55,704 nt of DNA. Source: Gammaproteobacteria bacterium. GTDB lineage: Bacteria > Pseudomonadota > Gammaproteobacteria > Legionellales > Legionellaceae. Position numbers and translations under genes: made by a program. The DNA lies in assembly GCA_030147635.1 (NCBI GenBank), contig JASBUZ010000034.1:1-55704 (forward strand), in the 5' to 3' direction. Below, one piece after another: positions 7,690-16,383 of the stretch (within the stretch, counting starts at the first letter, position 1; each line of letters opens with the position of its first letter). The notes under the pieces are model-generated. The model searched no databases. It worked only from the letters and a program-made list of their open reading frames with translations, and had not been told where the DNA came from.

Positions 7690-10246
7690 GGGATTAAAGG
7701 CATTAGAAAAGCTGACTCAACGCTTGGGTGAAGATAGGGGTATTAAAACACCGTCTTATAAAAAAGCGAAAATGGCAGAGTCTTCGATTACTTTGGATGT
7801 GCCCAGTGTGGCAACGTTGATGCCTTATGAAAGTGTTGATGAACAGGGTTTATTTTTCAATAAAAAATCGCTGGGTTTTGGCTTTAAGCTACTTCCTATG
7901 CCTGGTGCCGACGAATCCTTGGTGAAGTCGCTTGCAAATTTGTTGAAAAATAAATTACCAGTTGGAGTTGATGCGACATTCATATTACACCGACATCACT
8001 GGATTCATGAGAATTTAGAAGCCGGATTTAAGGCACAAGCAAATCGAGGCGGTATTTATGAGGCTTTGGCAAGTTTAAGCAAATCATACCATGCCGAGGC
8101 AGCACGCTTGGGTTATCCAAATGGGCGTAATATTGTGGCCCGCCCATCAGAATATGATGGTTATTTATTTTTCTCAAAAGCAGGGTTTGAAAACGCATTA
8201 CTAACGCAGTTAAGAGCGGAAATTGAATCAGAGCTTAATGTTGCTGGTTTTAGATATGTGCGTCTTGAGAAAAGTGACTTTCTTGCCTTCATGCAAATGG
8301 TTTTAACGCCGAATCTTGATACGATCGAAAAACCAGAGGCTTATGATGTTGACTTACCCCTGAGTCATCTTATTTCAGAAGGTAATGGTTTATATACCAT
8401 TGATGATACAGCGATTGATATCGATGGCAGTGATAAAGAAGGTAAGCCATTTCAAACACGCGTGATTAATTGTGAAGTGAGTAAGTGGGGTGAAACATTA
8501 GCACTTTGGCAAACGCCTGATTTTTTTGCCAACATGCTTGAGCCTCAACATGGGATCCCCTGTTCTTTTTTAGTCAGCCTAACGGTTAGAGGAGTATCGC
8601 AAGAGCGCATGATGCAAAAGGCAAAAATGCGCGCGAAGTCATTAAACGCGAACGCGAATGCAATACAGCTATTTTTGAACCCAAGCATTAAAGATGAACA
8701 AGCAGATTGGAATTTCATTCATGAAGAAGGGAGTCGTGATAATTTAGCGTTGTGCCCAATATTTTATAATGTTGTGCTGTTTGCACGACCTGAAGATGAG
8801 CGGGAAGTGGTTGCTAAAGCCATCAGTAGTTTTCGGCAACATGGTTTTGAGTTACGACAATCACGTAGTACGCAGTGGCTGCGTTTTTTAGGAAGCTTAC
8901 CGTTTTTCATGACAGAAGGATTTTTTAAAGACTTCACAACCTTAGGTCTGACAAAAACGCTAACACACCATAATATTGCTAACCTTTTGCCGGTTGTTGC
9001 AAGTTATAAAGGGTCTCATCAGGGGCTTTTACTGCCAACACATCGTAATCAAATTGCTTTTTTGGATACCTTCGATAATCAAAGTTTACCTATTACCAAT
9101 TTTAATTTTCTAACCGTTGGCTCATCAGGGGCAGGTAAGTCAATGTTTCAACAAGCGCAGATTTTAAGCGGCTTGGCCTTAGGCGAAGTAACCTATGTGA
9201 TTGATTTAGGGCATTCGTATAAGCACTTATGCGAGATGGTTAATGGCACCTACATTGATGTAAGTAATATTACGCTGAACCCTTTTACGCTATTCGACTT
9301 TGAAGGTAAGACGGCACTTCAAGATACAGCAGGTCATTTCAATGAGGTGGCCGACAACATTCAAATTCGAGACTTATTGGCAATTATGGCAAGTCCACAT
9401 CAGCCTTTAAGTGACGTTCAAAAAGCCTATCTTTTAGATGCAGCACTTGGCTGTTGGCGAAAAAAAGGAAGAGATTCAACGATAGATGATGTCCTCGATG
9501 CGTTGAGAAGTTTTACGCAGGATGCACCGGAAGATGAACGCCTAACGGACTTGATCTTGCTACTTAAAAAATATGGACGAGATGGATTGTATGGTCATTT
9601 GTTTAATGGAAAAACACCATTGATTCAAAATAAAGGGTTGGTTGTGTTTGAGATGGGTGGATTTCAAAACAATCCTGAGCTTTTATCGATTGTGATGTTT
9701 GTCATGATCGTGATTATTCAAGGACAATTTTATCAAACCGATAGACGCATCAAAAAACGCTGCATTATTGATGAGGCATGGCGTTTTTTATGCGATGGCA
9801 GCAACCCCATAGCAGCAACGTTTATTGAACAAGGATTTAGAACAGCGCGCAAACACAATGGCGGGTTTGGTGTGATCACACAATATCTTTTAGATACTGA
9901 AAAAACGATACAAGGCCAAGCCATTGCTGCCAGTAGCGATATTAAAATCATTATGCGACAGGGGAATTTTCAAGAGTATATCAGAGCTTATCCCAACCGA
10001 TTTACGCCTTATCAGCAAAAAATGATTGAGTCATTTGGGGATGTGGTGGGATCTGGTTTTTCTAATCTCATGATAGAGGCCGGCAATACATACAGTTTTC
10101 ATCGCTATTTTGCTGATCCGTTTACACGCGTTCTTTTTTCATCAAGTGGCGAAGAGTTCACGGCTATCGAGTCTCTATGTAAAAAAGGCATGCCCTTAAT
10201 TGATGCTGTACAACACGTTGCACAACATGTTCGAGATACCACATGA
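7667..10246 (+). CDS. traC: Type IV secretion assembly ATPase TraC (VirB4 family)
   Basis: The 859-residue protein aligns along its length with F TraC, the cytoplasmic ATPase that drives pilus assembly. Walker A is GSSGAGKS at about residues 485-492, Walker B is CIIDEAWRF at about 699-707, followed by an arginine-rich FRTARKHNGGFG segment. The N-terminal half holds the TraC domain (LMPYESVDEQGLFFNKKSLG). ATG 7667, preceded by AAGGAAA, is the better start; the frame is open to 7583 inside traV. It overlaps traW by four bases (ATGA). Confidence 0.93.
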   Translation: MLPEFIDKGLKALEKLTQRLGEDRGIKTPSYKKAKMAESSITLDVPSVATLMPYESVDEQGLFFNKKSLGFGFKLLPMPGADESLVKSLANLLKNKLPVGVDATFILHRHHWIHENLEAGFKAQANRGGIYEALASLSKSYHAEAARLGYPNGRNIVARPSEYDGYLFFSKAGFENALLTQLRAEIESELNVAGFRYVRLEKSDFLAFMQMVLTPNLDTIEKPEAYDVDLPLSHLISEGNGLYTIDDTAIDIDGSDKEGKPFQTRVINCEVSKWGETLALWQTPDFFANMLEPQHGIPCSFLVSLTVRGVSQERMMQKAKMRAKSLNANANAIQLFLNPSIKDEQADWNFIHEEGSRDNLALCPIFYNVVLFARPEDEREVVAKAISSFRQHGFELRQSRSTQWLRFLGSLPFFMTEGFFKDFTTLGLTKTLTHHNIANLLPVVASYKGSHQGLLLPTHRNQIAFLDTFDNQSLPITNFNFLTVGSSGAGKSMFQQAQILSGLALGEVTYVIDLGHSYKHLCEMVNGTYIDVSNITLNPFTLFDFEGKTALQDTAGHFNEVADNIQIRDLLAIMASPHQPLSDVQKAYLLDAALGCWRKKGRDSTIDDVLDALRSFTQDAPEDERLTDLILLLKKYGRDGLYGHLFNGKTPLIQNKGLVVFEMGGFQNNPELLSIVMFVMIVIIQGQFYQTDRRIKKRCIIDEAWRFLCDGSNPIAATFIEQGFRTARKHNGGFGVITQYLLDTEKTIQGQAIAASSDIKIIMRQGNFQEYIRAYPNRFTPYQQKMIESFGDVVGSGFSNLMIEAGNTYSFHRYFADPFTRVLFSSSGEEFTAIESLCKKGMPLIDAVQHVAQHVRDTT

Positions 10247-10875
10247 AAGTTCTATTTGGAATGTTGATGCTGTTTGTCGCAAAAGTCGCATTGTCGCAGA
10301 ACCTTGGTGTGATAGGTGAAGTGTTTCCAGTGCGCGAGGAGAATTTTTTAATGTTTATTGAGTCAAGATTAAAAACCATGGAAGAAACAGGAGAAATCAA
10401 GCAATTACAAGCACATTGGATGGAGGAGATGACCTCTTATGCAACAAAACCTAAACCGGTTGGATTAAGGCGTGCAACCAAATCGCACGTGCACCGTTAT
10501 GTCCCAACATTGGTTTTGCAAGATGATGTCAAAGATGAAAAGGGGGATATTCTGTTTTCTCGAGGAACCAAGGTGAATGCGCTGCAAGCTCTAAGTGAAT
10601 ATGAGCCGCATTGGATGTTCTTTGATGCAGATGACGAAGAGCAAGTGGCATGGGCTAAGCGAGCTATTCAACATTTAAAAGACGTGCGTGTGATTTTGGT
10701 TGGTGGTGAGGTGAGTCGAATGGAGCGGTTGTTTGAGCAGCCTATTTACTTTGATCAAATGGGACGAATTACTCGCCAACTAGGCATTCATCGTGTACCT
10801 GCGATGGTGTCACGCGATAAAGATTCGTTGCTTATTCGAGAAATTGTGATTGAGGATTCATGGCATGCGTCTTGA
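10243..10875 (+). CDS. traW: Conjugal transfer pilus assembly protein TraW
   Basis: The 210-residue periplasmic protein has a signal peptide (residues 1-18) and the TraW features LGVIGEVFPVREENFL and, near the end, FDQMGRITRQLGIHRVPA. The latter is shared with TrbC-type proteins and helps pilus assembly. It is coupled to traC by ATGA and overlaps the traU start by 11 bases. Confidence 0.88.
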   Translation: MKVLFGMLMLFVAKVALSQNLGVIGEVFPVREENFLMFIESRLKTMEETGEIKQLQAHWMEEMTSYATKPKPVGLRRATKSHVHRYVPTLVLQDDVKDEKGDILFSRGTKVNALQALSEYEPHWMFFDADDEEQVAWAKRAIQHLKDVRVILVGGEVSRMERLFEQPIYFDQMGRITRQLGIHRVPAMVSRDKDSLLIREIVIEDSWHAS

Positions 10876-11842
10876 AGCTGTTGCGTTCGTTATATTGCTA
10901 TCGTTTCAAAGCGTAAGTATCGCTTCAAATTGTCATGGGCACTTTGTTAATCCCATTAAAGATGTGTGTTGGCGTTGTTTATTTCCTCTTTCCATTGGAC
11001 ATGGGCAAGTGGTTTCTCATCATCTGCCAGATACAGAGAATGCAGCAAATCCTATCGGGATTTGTCCAACTAAAGTGGGAATGCGCGTGGGGCTTAATAT
11101 AGGTTATTGGGAGCCTATGGGTATGGTGGACGTGACGGATACACCTTATTGTTTAGTAAATTTAGGTGGCATGCAACTTCCATTAGGCATGAAAACACGT
11201 CGCGGTGGTCGGCAGTTGATTCAGTCAGGAGAATCAAATGCGTTTTATCATGTTCATTGGTATAAGTACCCGCTCATTGCTTGGCTTAATTTGATGACAT
11301 CAAGTGAATGTCATCAAGGTGGTGATTTTGATATTGCCTATTTAACAGAGCTTGATCCTACCTGGAATGATTCTGAAATGGCTTTTGTTTTAAACCCAGA
11401 AGCGGTTCTTTTTGGCAACCCAATTGCAGCCAGTGCATGTGCGGTTGATAGTTTATCGTCAACCTTGCGTGGCAAGCCAGTAGACAATTTATTTTGGTGC
11501 GCTGGCAGTCAGGGTAGTTTGTATCCTCTAACAGGTCACGTTAATGCACCATTTTCACCTGTGCAAGTTGCGCTCTTATTGACGGAACGCATGAATTATA
11601 AGCTGCATCGTGAACGCCTGATTACCGATTCAAATCCTAAAGATGCTTGTAAAACTCACCGTTTGGCTGTGTTACCAAAATCGCGTTATCGCTATGAAAT
11701 GGTGAACCAGGTGGCTGATGGTCAGCACTGTTATCCGTCGGGATATACAACGTTAGCTTGGGAAACCAACAAAATAAAACCACATACACCCAATCAATAT
11801 GGATTTTTAGTTTGGAGGAAGAGGAATTGCGTTTTTTTGTGA
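10865..11842 (+). CDS. traU: Conjugal transfer pilus assembly protein TraU
   Basis: The 325-residue protein is close in length to F TraU (330). It has a signal peptide and many cysteines, beginning with CHGHFVNPIKDVCWRCLFPL, and later CWRC-like and GYWEPMG segments of the family. TraU acts in the periplasm in pilus assembly and DNA transfer. ATG 10865 preceded by GAGGA is preferred over a TTG at 10850. The many Cys residues fit the two thioredoxin-fold proteins encoded downstream. Confidence 0.9.
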   Translation: MRLEAVAFVILLSFQSVSIASNCHGHFVNPIKDVCWRCLFPLSIGHGQVVSHHLPDTENAANPIGICPTKVGMRVGLNIGYWEPMGMVDVTDTPYCLVNLGGMQLPLGMKTRRGGRQLIQSGESNAFYHVHWYKYPLIAWLNLMTSSECHQGGDFDIAYLTELDPTWNDSEMAFVLNPEAVLFGNPIAASACAVDSLSSTLRGKPVDNLFWCAGSQGSLYPLTGHVNAPFSPVQVALLLTERMNYKLHRERLITDSNPKDACKTHRLAVLPKSRYRYEMVNQVADGQHCYPSGYTTLAWETNKIKPHTPNQYGFLVWRKRNCVFL

Positions 11843-12222
11843 TGTTACTGAGCATGTTTTTTTCCTCTGTGTTATGCGCTGAAGAGGTATATGTGTTCGT
11901 CAGTTTTTCTATGCCAGAGCAATTACTTATAGAAACGTTGAAAGAAAGCGCAAGATTGCATGTGCCTGCAACACTGAACGGTCTTTATCAAAACTCGGTT
12001 GAACAAACAGCGCAAAAAGTATTGTTATTAACACAAGCATTGCCGCAATTACAGTTACAGATAGACCCAACCGCATTCGAGCGCTTTAACATTCAACAAG
12101 TTCCAGCACTTGTGGTTGCAAATGGTGATTGTTTTGACGTGTTGTATGGTAATCTTTCGTTGAGTGAGGGCCTCAGTCGTATTCATGATAAGGGCGCGTG
12201 CGTTCGGCGAGGTGTCGGATGA
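11827..12222 (+). CDS. trbC: Pilus assembly protein TrbC
   Basis: The 131-residue protein has a signal peptide (RFFVMLLSMFFSSVLCA) and the TrbC core YVFVSFSMPEQLL, then FNIQQVPALVV near the end. I chose TTG 11827 because it follows GGAGGAAG and supplies the basic N-terminus a signal peptide needs; GTG 11839 or ATG 11842 are alternatives. It overlaps traU by 16 bases and traN by 4. TrbC works with TraW in the periplasm. Confidence 0.82.
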   Translation: MRFFVMLLSMFFSSVLCAEEVYVFVSFSMPEQLLIETLKESARLHVPATLNGLYQNSVEQTAQKVLLLTQALPQLQLQIDPTAFERFNIQQVPALVVANGDCFDVLYGNLSLSEGLSRIHDKGACVRRGVG

Positions 12223-13886
12223 AGTGCTTCATTGCCTTGGCTTTATTTACAAGTGTTTCATTTGCTGCTTCTGTAGATGAAATGATTGCTGCAAAAAATC
12301 ATGCGCTAAATCATTTAAAGCAGTTTGAGCCTGGAGTAGTGATATCAAACTTTACAACAACCCCGTTAGAAAGTGCTTTAAAACCGAATGATACGGGGAA
12401 TGCTCAAATCTTACAGCAAGAAAGCGAGCACCGTTTAAGACAGGATGAATCAGCCGGTTTTATCATGCGTGAAGCACATCAACGGGCTAAAATTGAACCT
12501 AATGATAAATCTTCAGAACTGTTAGATGCGGCGCGGCTGATTGAACAAGCTGAAGAGGCCATACAGCCTGGGTGCCATAAAGAACCGGTGCCTTGTGAGG
12601 AAAAAATATCACAGCAAGTCTGTGAAGAAAAACGTGTGATTGAGCCTGTGGTTTGTTCTCGAACGCTTAAGGTGCGTACACATGCGATTCATCATGCAGA
12701 AGCCCGTAGGGTTTTTATTAGAAAATTATCAACCATTGATTTAACACAATGTTTAAAGCAAGACGTGTATTGCACCAACAAACAATTGTTTCAACTACAT
12801 GCTGGATGTGAGTATTTGAAGATCAATATCCTGCTGGGTAATCAAACGCTTCAAATCGTGAAACAACCCACTTGCCAAGATCCAACGGTAACGATTGATG
12901 GTGATAACTTACCACCGCTTTTTAGAGCAACGATTCATGTAACAGAATATCGCACGGAAGATATTTGGGAGGGTGAGCGTTGCGAAGCAGCACTTAACCG
13001 TGCCTGTTCGCTAGATGCATCAACTGTGTGCATGGAACCTAATCAAACGAAATGGATTGATGGTGTGCCGATAACACGTCGTTGTTGGGGTGAAGAAAGC
13101 CACTATCATTGTGTTGGTGATGTGGTGTCGAATTGTGAAGCTTTGCTTGAGGCTGGCTGCTCTCATTCAAACGCTGAGTGTTTGTTATCATTTGGGGAAT
13201 ATTGCGCTGTAGCACGTAACACTTTTCAATGTACGGAAAGGAAGTGTTTCCCAGATAAAGAAGTTTGTCCGCCAGAGGTGATTGCATGTGCGGATGGCGC
13301 TTGTGATCAGTCTCTTGCTGATGAAAGCAATGATGTGAACGAGGGAATAAGCCGTTTAGGGACGTTATCAGGGACTGCAAGCGAAGTCGCGAACAATCAA
13401 ATTCAATCGCAGCAACCCTCTACTTTTAAAGGCGAGGTACAAGAATGTGAAAAATATATCTTAAATCTTCGTGATTGCTGTACGGATGCAGGATTTTTAG
13501 ATGGTTTGATTCATTGTCCAGCTGATATGCAAGTCTTACAGCATGCAAAAGTTGAAAATCGGGCAGTATATCTTGGGCATTACAAGCATCATCTGTTAGG
13601 TACAACACGGTATGTGTATTGTGTATTTCCGACCAAACTTTCTGGCATTGTGCAGATTCAAGGGCGGTATAATCAATTGCATATTCCTTTTGGTGAAGCA
13701 GAAAGGCCAGATTGTCGTGGTATTACGCCAGAGGAATTAGAGCGTATTAATTTTCAAGCGCTTGATATTCATGATCTCGTTGATGAATTGACTTCAAAAA
13801 AGAAATTACCAGATACCACTGAATTATCAAATGCCAATGAAGCGCACGTGAGGGCACTTGAAGATAAAGGGGTGCCTCATGATTAA
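12219..13886 (+). CDS. traN: Mating-pair stabilisation protein TraN
   Basis: The 555-residue protein has a signal peptide (residues 1-16) and is very rich in cysteines, many in short CxxxC-like spacings, as in TraN, the outer-membrane adhesin that stabilises mating pairs. A C-terminal block with CEKYILNLRDCC resembles the family end. F TraN is 602 residues. Start ATG 12219 overlaps the trbC stop by four bases; upstream codons in frame belong to trbC. Confidence 0.85.
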   Translation: MKCFIALALFTSVSFAASVDEMIAAKNHALNHLKQFEPGVVISNFTTTPLESALKPNDTGNAQILQQESEHRLRQDESAGFIMREAHQRAKIEPNDKSSELLDAARLIEQAEEAIQPGCHKEPVPCEEKISQQVCEEKRVIEPVVCSRTLKVRTHAIHHAEARRVFIRKLSTIDLTQCLKQDVYCTNKQLFQLHAGCEYLKINILLGNQTLQIVKQPTCQDPTVTIDGDNLPPLFRATIHVTEYRTEDIWEGERCEAALNRACSLDASTVCMEPNQTKWIDGVPITRRCWGEESHYHCVGDVVSNCEALLEAGCSHSNAECLLSFGEYCAVARNTFQCTERKCFPDKEVCPPEVIACADGACDQSLADESNDVNEGISRLGTLSGTASEVANNQIQSQQPSTFKGEVQECEKYILNLRDCCTDAGFLDGLIHCPADMQVLQHAKVENRAVYLGHYKHHLLGTTRYVYCVFPTKLSGIVQIQGRYNQLHIPFGEAERPDCRGITPEELERINFQALDIHDLVDELTSKKKLPDTTELSNANEAHVRALEDKGVPHD

Positions 13887-14622
13887 GGTCATCCTCTTGT
13901 TATTAACTGGACTTATTTCATCAATGGTACTTGCTGAAAAACCAGTTGGATTTCTTTGGTATAACCTACCGCGCGAAGCAGCACCTAGTCATAAACCTAA
14001 AGGCGTTCCTTTTAGCCAACTGAGTTATACCGATAAAGATGCGGTACTTCATTTTTATACAATGGAGGCACTTCACAAAGTACGTTTCACACATCAGTTA
14101 GAAGATGAGCGTGTATTTCTTGCATTACAAGATTACTGGTTAAAAGAGGCCACAATTCATGGTGCTTTAAATCAAAAAGCACTGCTTTATTATCCTGAGT
14201 TTGATTTTTCAGTGAGCCATCCGACCTCTCATTTAGGCTCAAAATACTATGATACGGCGCAGATACAAAAACAAAAGGAAACCGTGGCATCACTTGCTAA
14301 AACACATGGATTGTTTTTCTTTTATCGCGGGAAGAGTGCGCTAGATGTAGAGCAAATCCCCATTCTTCGGGATTTTTGCCAAAAATTTAATTTTCATTTA
14401 ATTCCTATCACGGTGGATGGTGAAAAAGCACCGTCAATGCCAGATACACGTATGGATGATGGACAGGCAGCACGGTTAGGGGTTCGTTATTTTCCAGCTA
14501 TTTTATTGGTTAATCCTCGAACCGCACAATTTACACCCGTTGCGTTTGGGCTCACAACTCAGGATGTGCTCATGCGGCACTTAAATATCGTGGCGCATGA
14601 TTTTAATGTGGAGGCTTCATGA
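13879..14622 (+). CDS. traF: Conjugal transfer protein TraF (thioredoxin-like)
   Basis: The 247-residue protein has a signal peptide and the TraF pattern: GFLWYNLPRE near the start and a C-terminal thioredoxin-like fold with FFFYRGKSALDVEQIPILRD and a cis-proline region YFPAILLVNP. The CXXC active site is replaced by RGKSALD, as in F TraF, so it is probably structural. It overlaps traN by 8 bases and the next gene by 4. The catalytic partner seems to be that next gene. Confidence 0.87.
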   Translation: MIKVILLLLTGLISSMVLAEKPVGFLWYNLPREAAPSHKPKGVPFSQLSYTDKDAVLHFYTMEALHKVRFTHQLEDERVFLALQDYWLKEATIHGALNQKALLYYPEFDFSVSHPTSHLGSKYYDTAQIQKQKETVASLAKTHGLFFFYRGKSALDVEQIPILRDFCQKFNFHLIPITVDGEKAPSMPDTRMDDGQAARLGVRYFPAILLVNPRTAQFTPVAFGLTTQDVLMRHLNIVAHDFNVEAS

Positions 14623-15041
14623 AACGATATGTTCTCATCTTTTGTTGGATAATGTGTTTGCCTGCTTTTGCACAAAATAGCGAAAGCTCGAATGATTTTT
14701 TTCAAACCCATCATTTGATTTTTTTCTATTCTAGCGCATGTCCTCATTGCCATAATGTATCGCCATATTTAAAAAAATGGGCGGACGCGCACCATGCAGT
14801 TGTTCAAGCATACGCTTTTGATAATCAAGCACTGCCCGAATTTCCTCGTTTTTTATCAGCCTCTCAAGACCTTGTTGACGTTGCTTTTGAAGGGCGTGCT
14901 ATTGAGTATCCTGCACTTTATATTTTAAATGCGAAAACGCATCAATTATACCCGGTTGTGATTGGAGAATTTACGGATTTGCAACTGGAGATGCGCATGC
15001 AGGATTTGGTTCAAAAAATTATGCGTTATGAGGGGGCATAA
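14619..15041 (+). CDS. trbB: Periplasmic thioredoxin-fold disulfide isomerase, TrbB-like
   Basis: The 140-residue protein has a signal peptide (ending PAFA) and a thioredoxin fold with an intact CPHC active site in FFYSSACPHCHNV, plus a cis-proline segment EYPALYIL. In F-type systems TrbB folds the many disulfide-bonded transfer proteins; TraU, TraN and TraH here are Cys-containing likely clients. It is coupled to traF by ATGA and lies one base before traH. Confidence 0.82.
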   Translation: MKRYVLIFCWIMCLPAFAQNSESSNDFFQTHHLIFFYSSACPHCHNVSPYLKKWADAHHAVVQAYAFDNQALPEFPRFLSASQDLVDVAFEGRAIEYPALYILNAKTHQLYPVVIGEFTDLQLEMRMQDLVQKIMRYEGA

Positions 15042-15042
15042 T

Positions 15043-16380
15043 ATGAAACGCGTCCTTCTTTTTTTATGTTGTTTCCATTCGATGGCGTTTGCTGATGTTT
15101 CTTCTGATCTTAATGATTTTTTCATTGGTATTGGGTATGCATCAAACGCAACAAATCTTCAGGCGTTTGAGTCCCAAGCCTCTGGCTTTTTTGGCGGTGG
15201 ATCACTGTATACCAGAACACCAGTTCGTCAATACGAATTGGTGACTTTAGATCTTCCTGATTATCGTGCAGGTTGTGCCGGTATTGATTTATTTACAGGC
15301 AGTTTAAGTTATATCAGTGGCGATAAATTAACAAACCTTGGTAAACAAATTATGACGAATGCTGGGGCTTATGCGGTAGACGTCATGCTTGCAACCACTG
15401 TACCTGAGCTCAAGCAAGTACGAGATTTTCTGCAGAGTACAGTTCAAAAAATCAATCAAACCGCCATTAATTCATGTGAAATGGCACAAAATTTAGTGGG
15501 AGGTATTTGGCCCAAAACCGTTGCGAGTCAACAAAAAGTCTGTAATGACCAACGACGCATGGGCCGAGAAGGGTTAGGACACGACTATGTAGCAGCACAC
15601 ATGTCATGTAGTAGTGATGGTTTTGAGGAAGCTATTGATCATGCGAGTAAAGATGAAAAGCGTAAAAAAGAAGTGATGCTGAATAAAAACCTTGTGTGGT
15701 CGATGTTAAAGGAGAATGCGTTTTTAAGTGCGGACAAGGAATTGTCCGAATTAGTGATGACCCTGACAGGGACCATTATTTTTGATAAGCAAGGAAAAGT
15801 CACAGAGGTGCCATCCATGGCGAATCATGCGGGTCTGATTCATGCACTGCTGGGTCATCAGGGCGCTAGTGCTGCATCCATTTGGCGTTGTGATGAAGGC
15901 AATCATTGCTTGCACGTTTATCAGGACAAAATTCATTTAGATGTTTCGCATTCCCTTAGTGGCCGTATTCGAAATCTTATTGTTTCAATGGATGAAAAAC
16001 TTAAACGAGATGAAAAGTTGAATCAGGCTGAACAAGGTTTGCTTGAAATGACGTCATTGCCTGTGATGAAGTTTTTAATGGTTTTAAATAGTACGCATTA
16101 CGGCAACGCCGTTGTTGATATGGAGTCTTATGCAACGCTGATCGCCAGTGATTTATTGCAGCAATATTTAAGTCATTTGTTGCAGTCCGCAACTCTTTCC
16201 ACAAACGCTAGCGTATTAAATGAATCTATATTGTCGGCCTTGAGACACCGAATTGATTTTGCAAACCAGCAGATTGCTCGAATTGAGCCAGATGTGAGCC
16301 GAAAATTAGAAGAAAAACTAACGTTGATTGAATATGTCGCAAGGATTGAAAAACAACTTGCCGCAGGAATGGATGTGTAA
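15043..16380 (+). CDS. traH: Conjugal transfer protein TraH
   Basis: The 445-residue protein has a signal peptide (MAFADV) and the TraH hallmarks: an N-terminal SQASGFFGGGSLYTRTPV block, CAGIDLFTGSLSYI and later coiled-coil stretches near the C-terminus. TraH acts in the periplasm in pilus assembly together with TraF, TraU, TraW and TrbB. ATG 15043 follows GAGGGGG. It ends directly before traG. Confidence 0.9.
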   Translation: MKRVLLFLCCFHSMAFADVSSDLNDFFIGIGYASNATNLQAFESQASGFFGGGSLYTRTPVRQYELVTLDLPDYRAGCAGIDLFTGSLSYISGDKLTNLGKQIMTNAGAYAVDVMLATTVPELKQVRDFLQSTVQKINQTAINSCEMAQNLVGGIWPKTVASQQKVCNDQRRMGREGLGHDYVAAHMSCSSDGFEEAIDHASKDEKRKKEVMLNKNLVWSMLKENAFLSADKELSELVMTLTGTIIFDKQGKVTEVPSMANHAGLIHALLGHQGASAASIWRCDEGNHCLHVYQDKIHLDVSHSLSGRIRNLIVSMDEKLKRDEKLNQAEQGLLEMTSLPVMKFLMVLNSTHYGNAVVDMESYATLIASDLLQQYLSHLLQSATLSTNASVLNESILSALRHRIDFANQQIARIEPDVSRKLEEKLTLIEYVARIEKQLAAGMDV

Positions 16381-16383
16381 GTG

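Noticed and set aside
13039-13380. 113-residue minus-strand frame inside traN
   Set aside because: It lies fully within a well-supported gene, is rich in His, Gln and Ser as expected of antisense reading, and has no homology.
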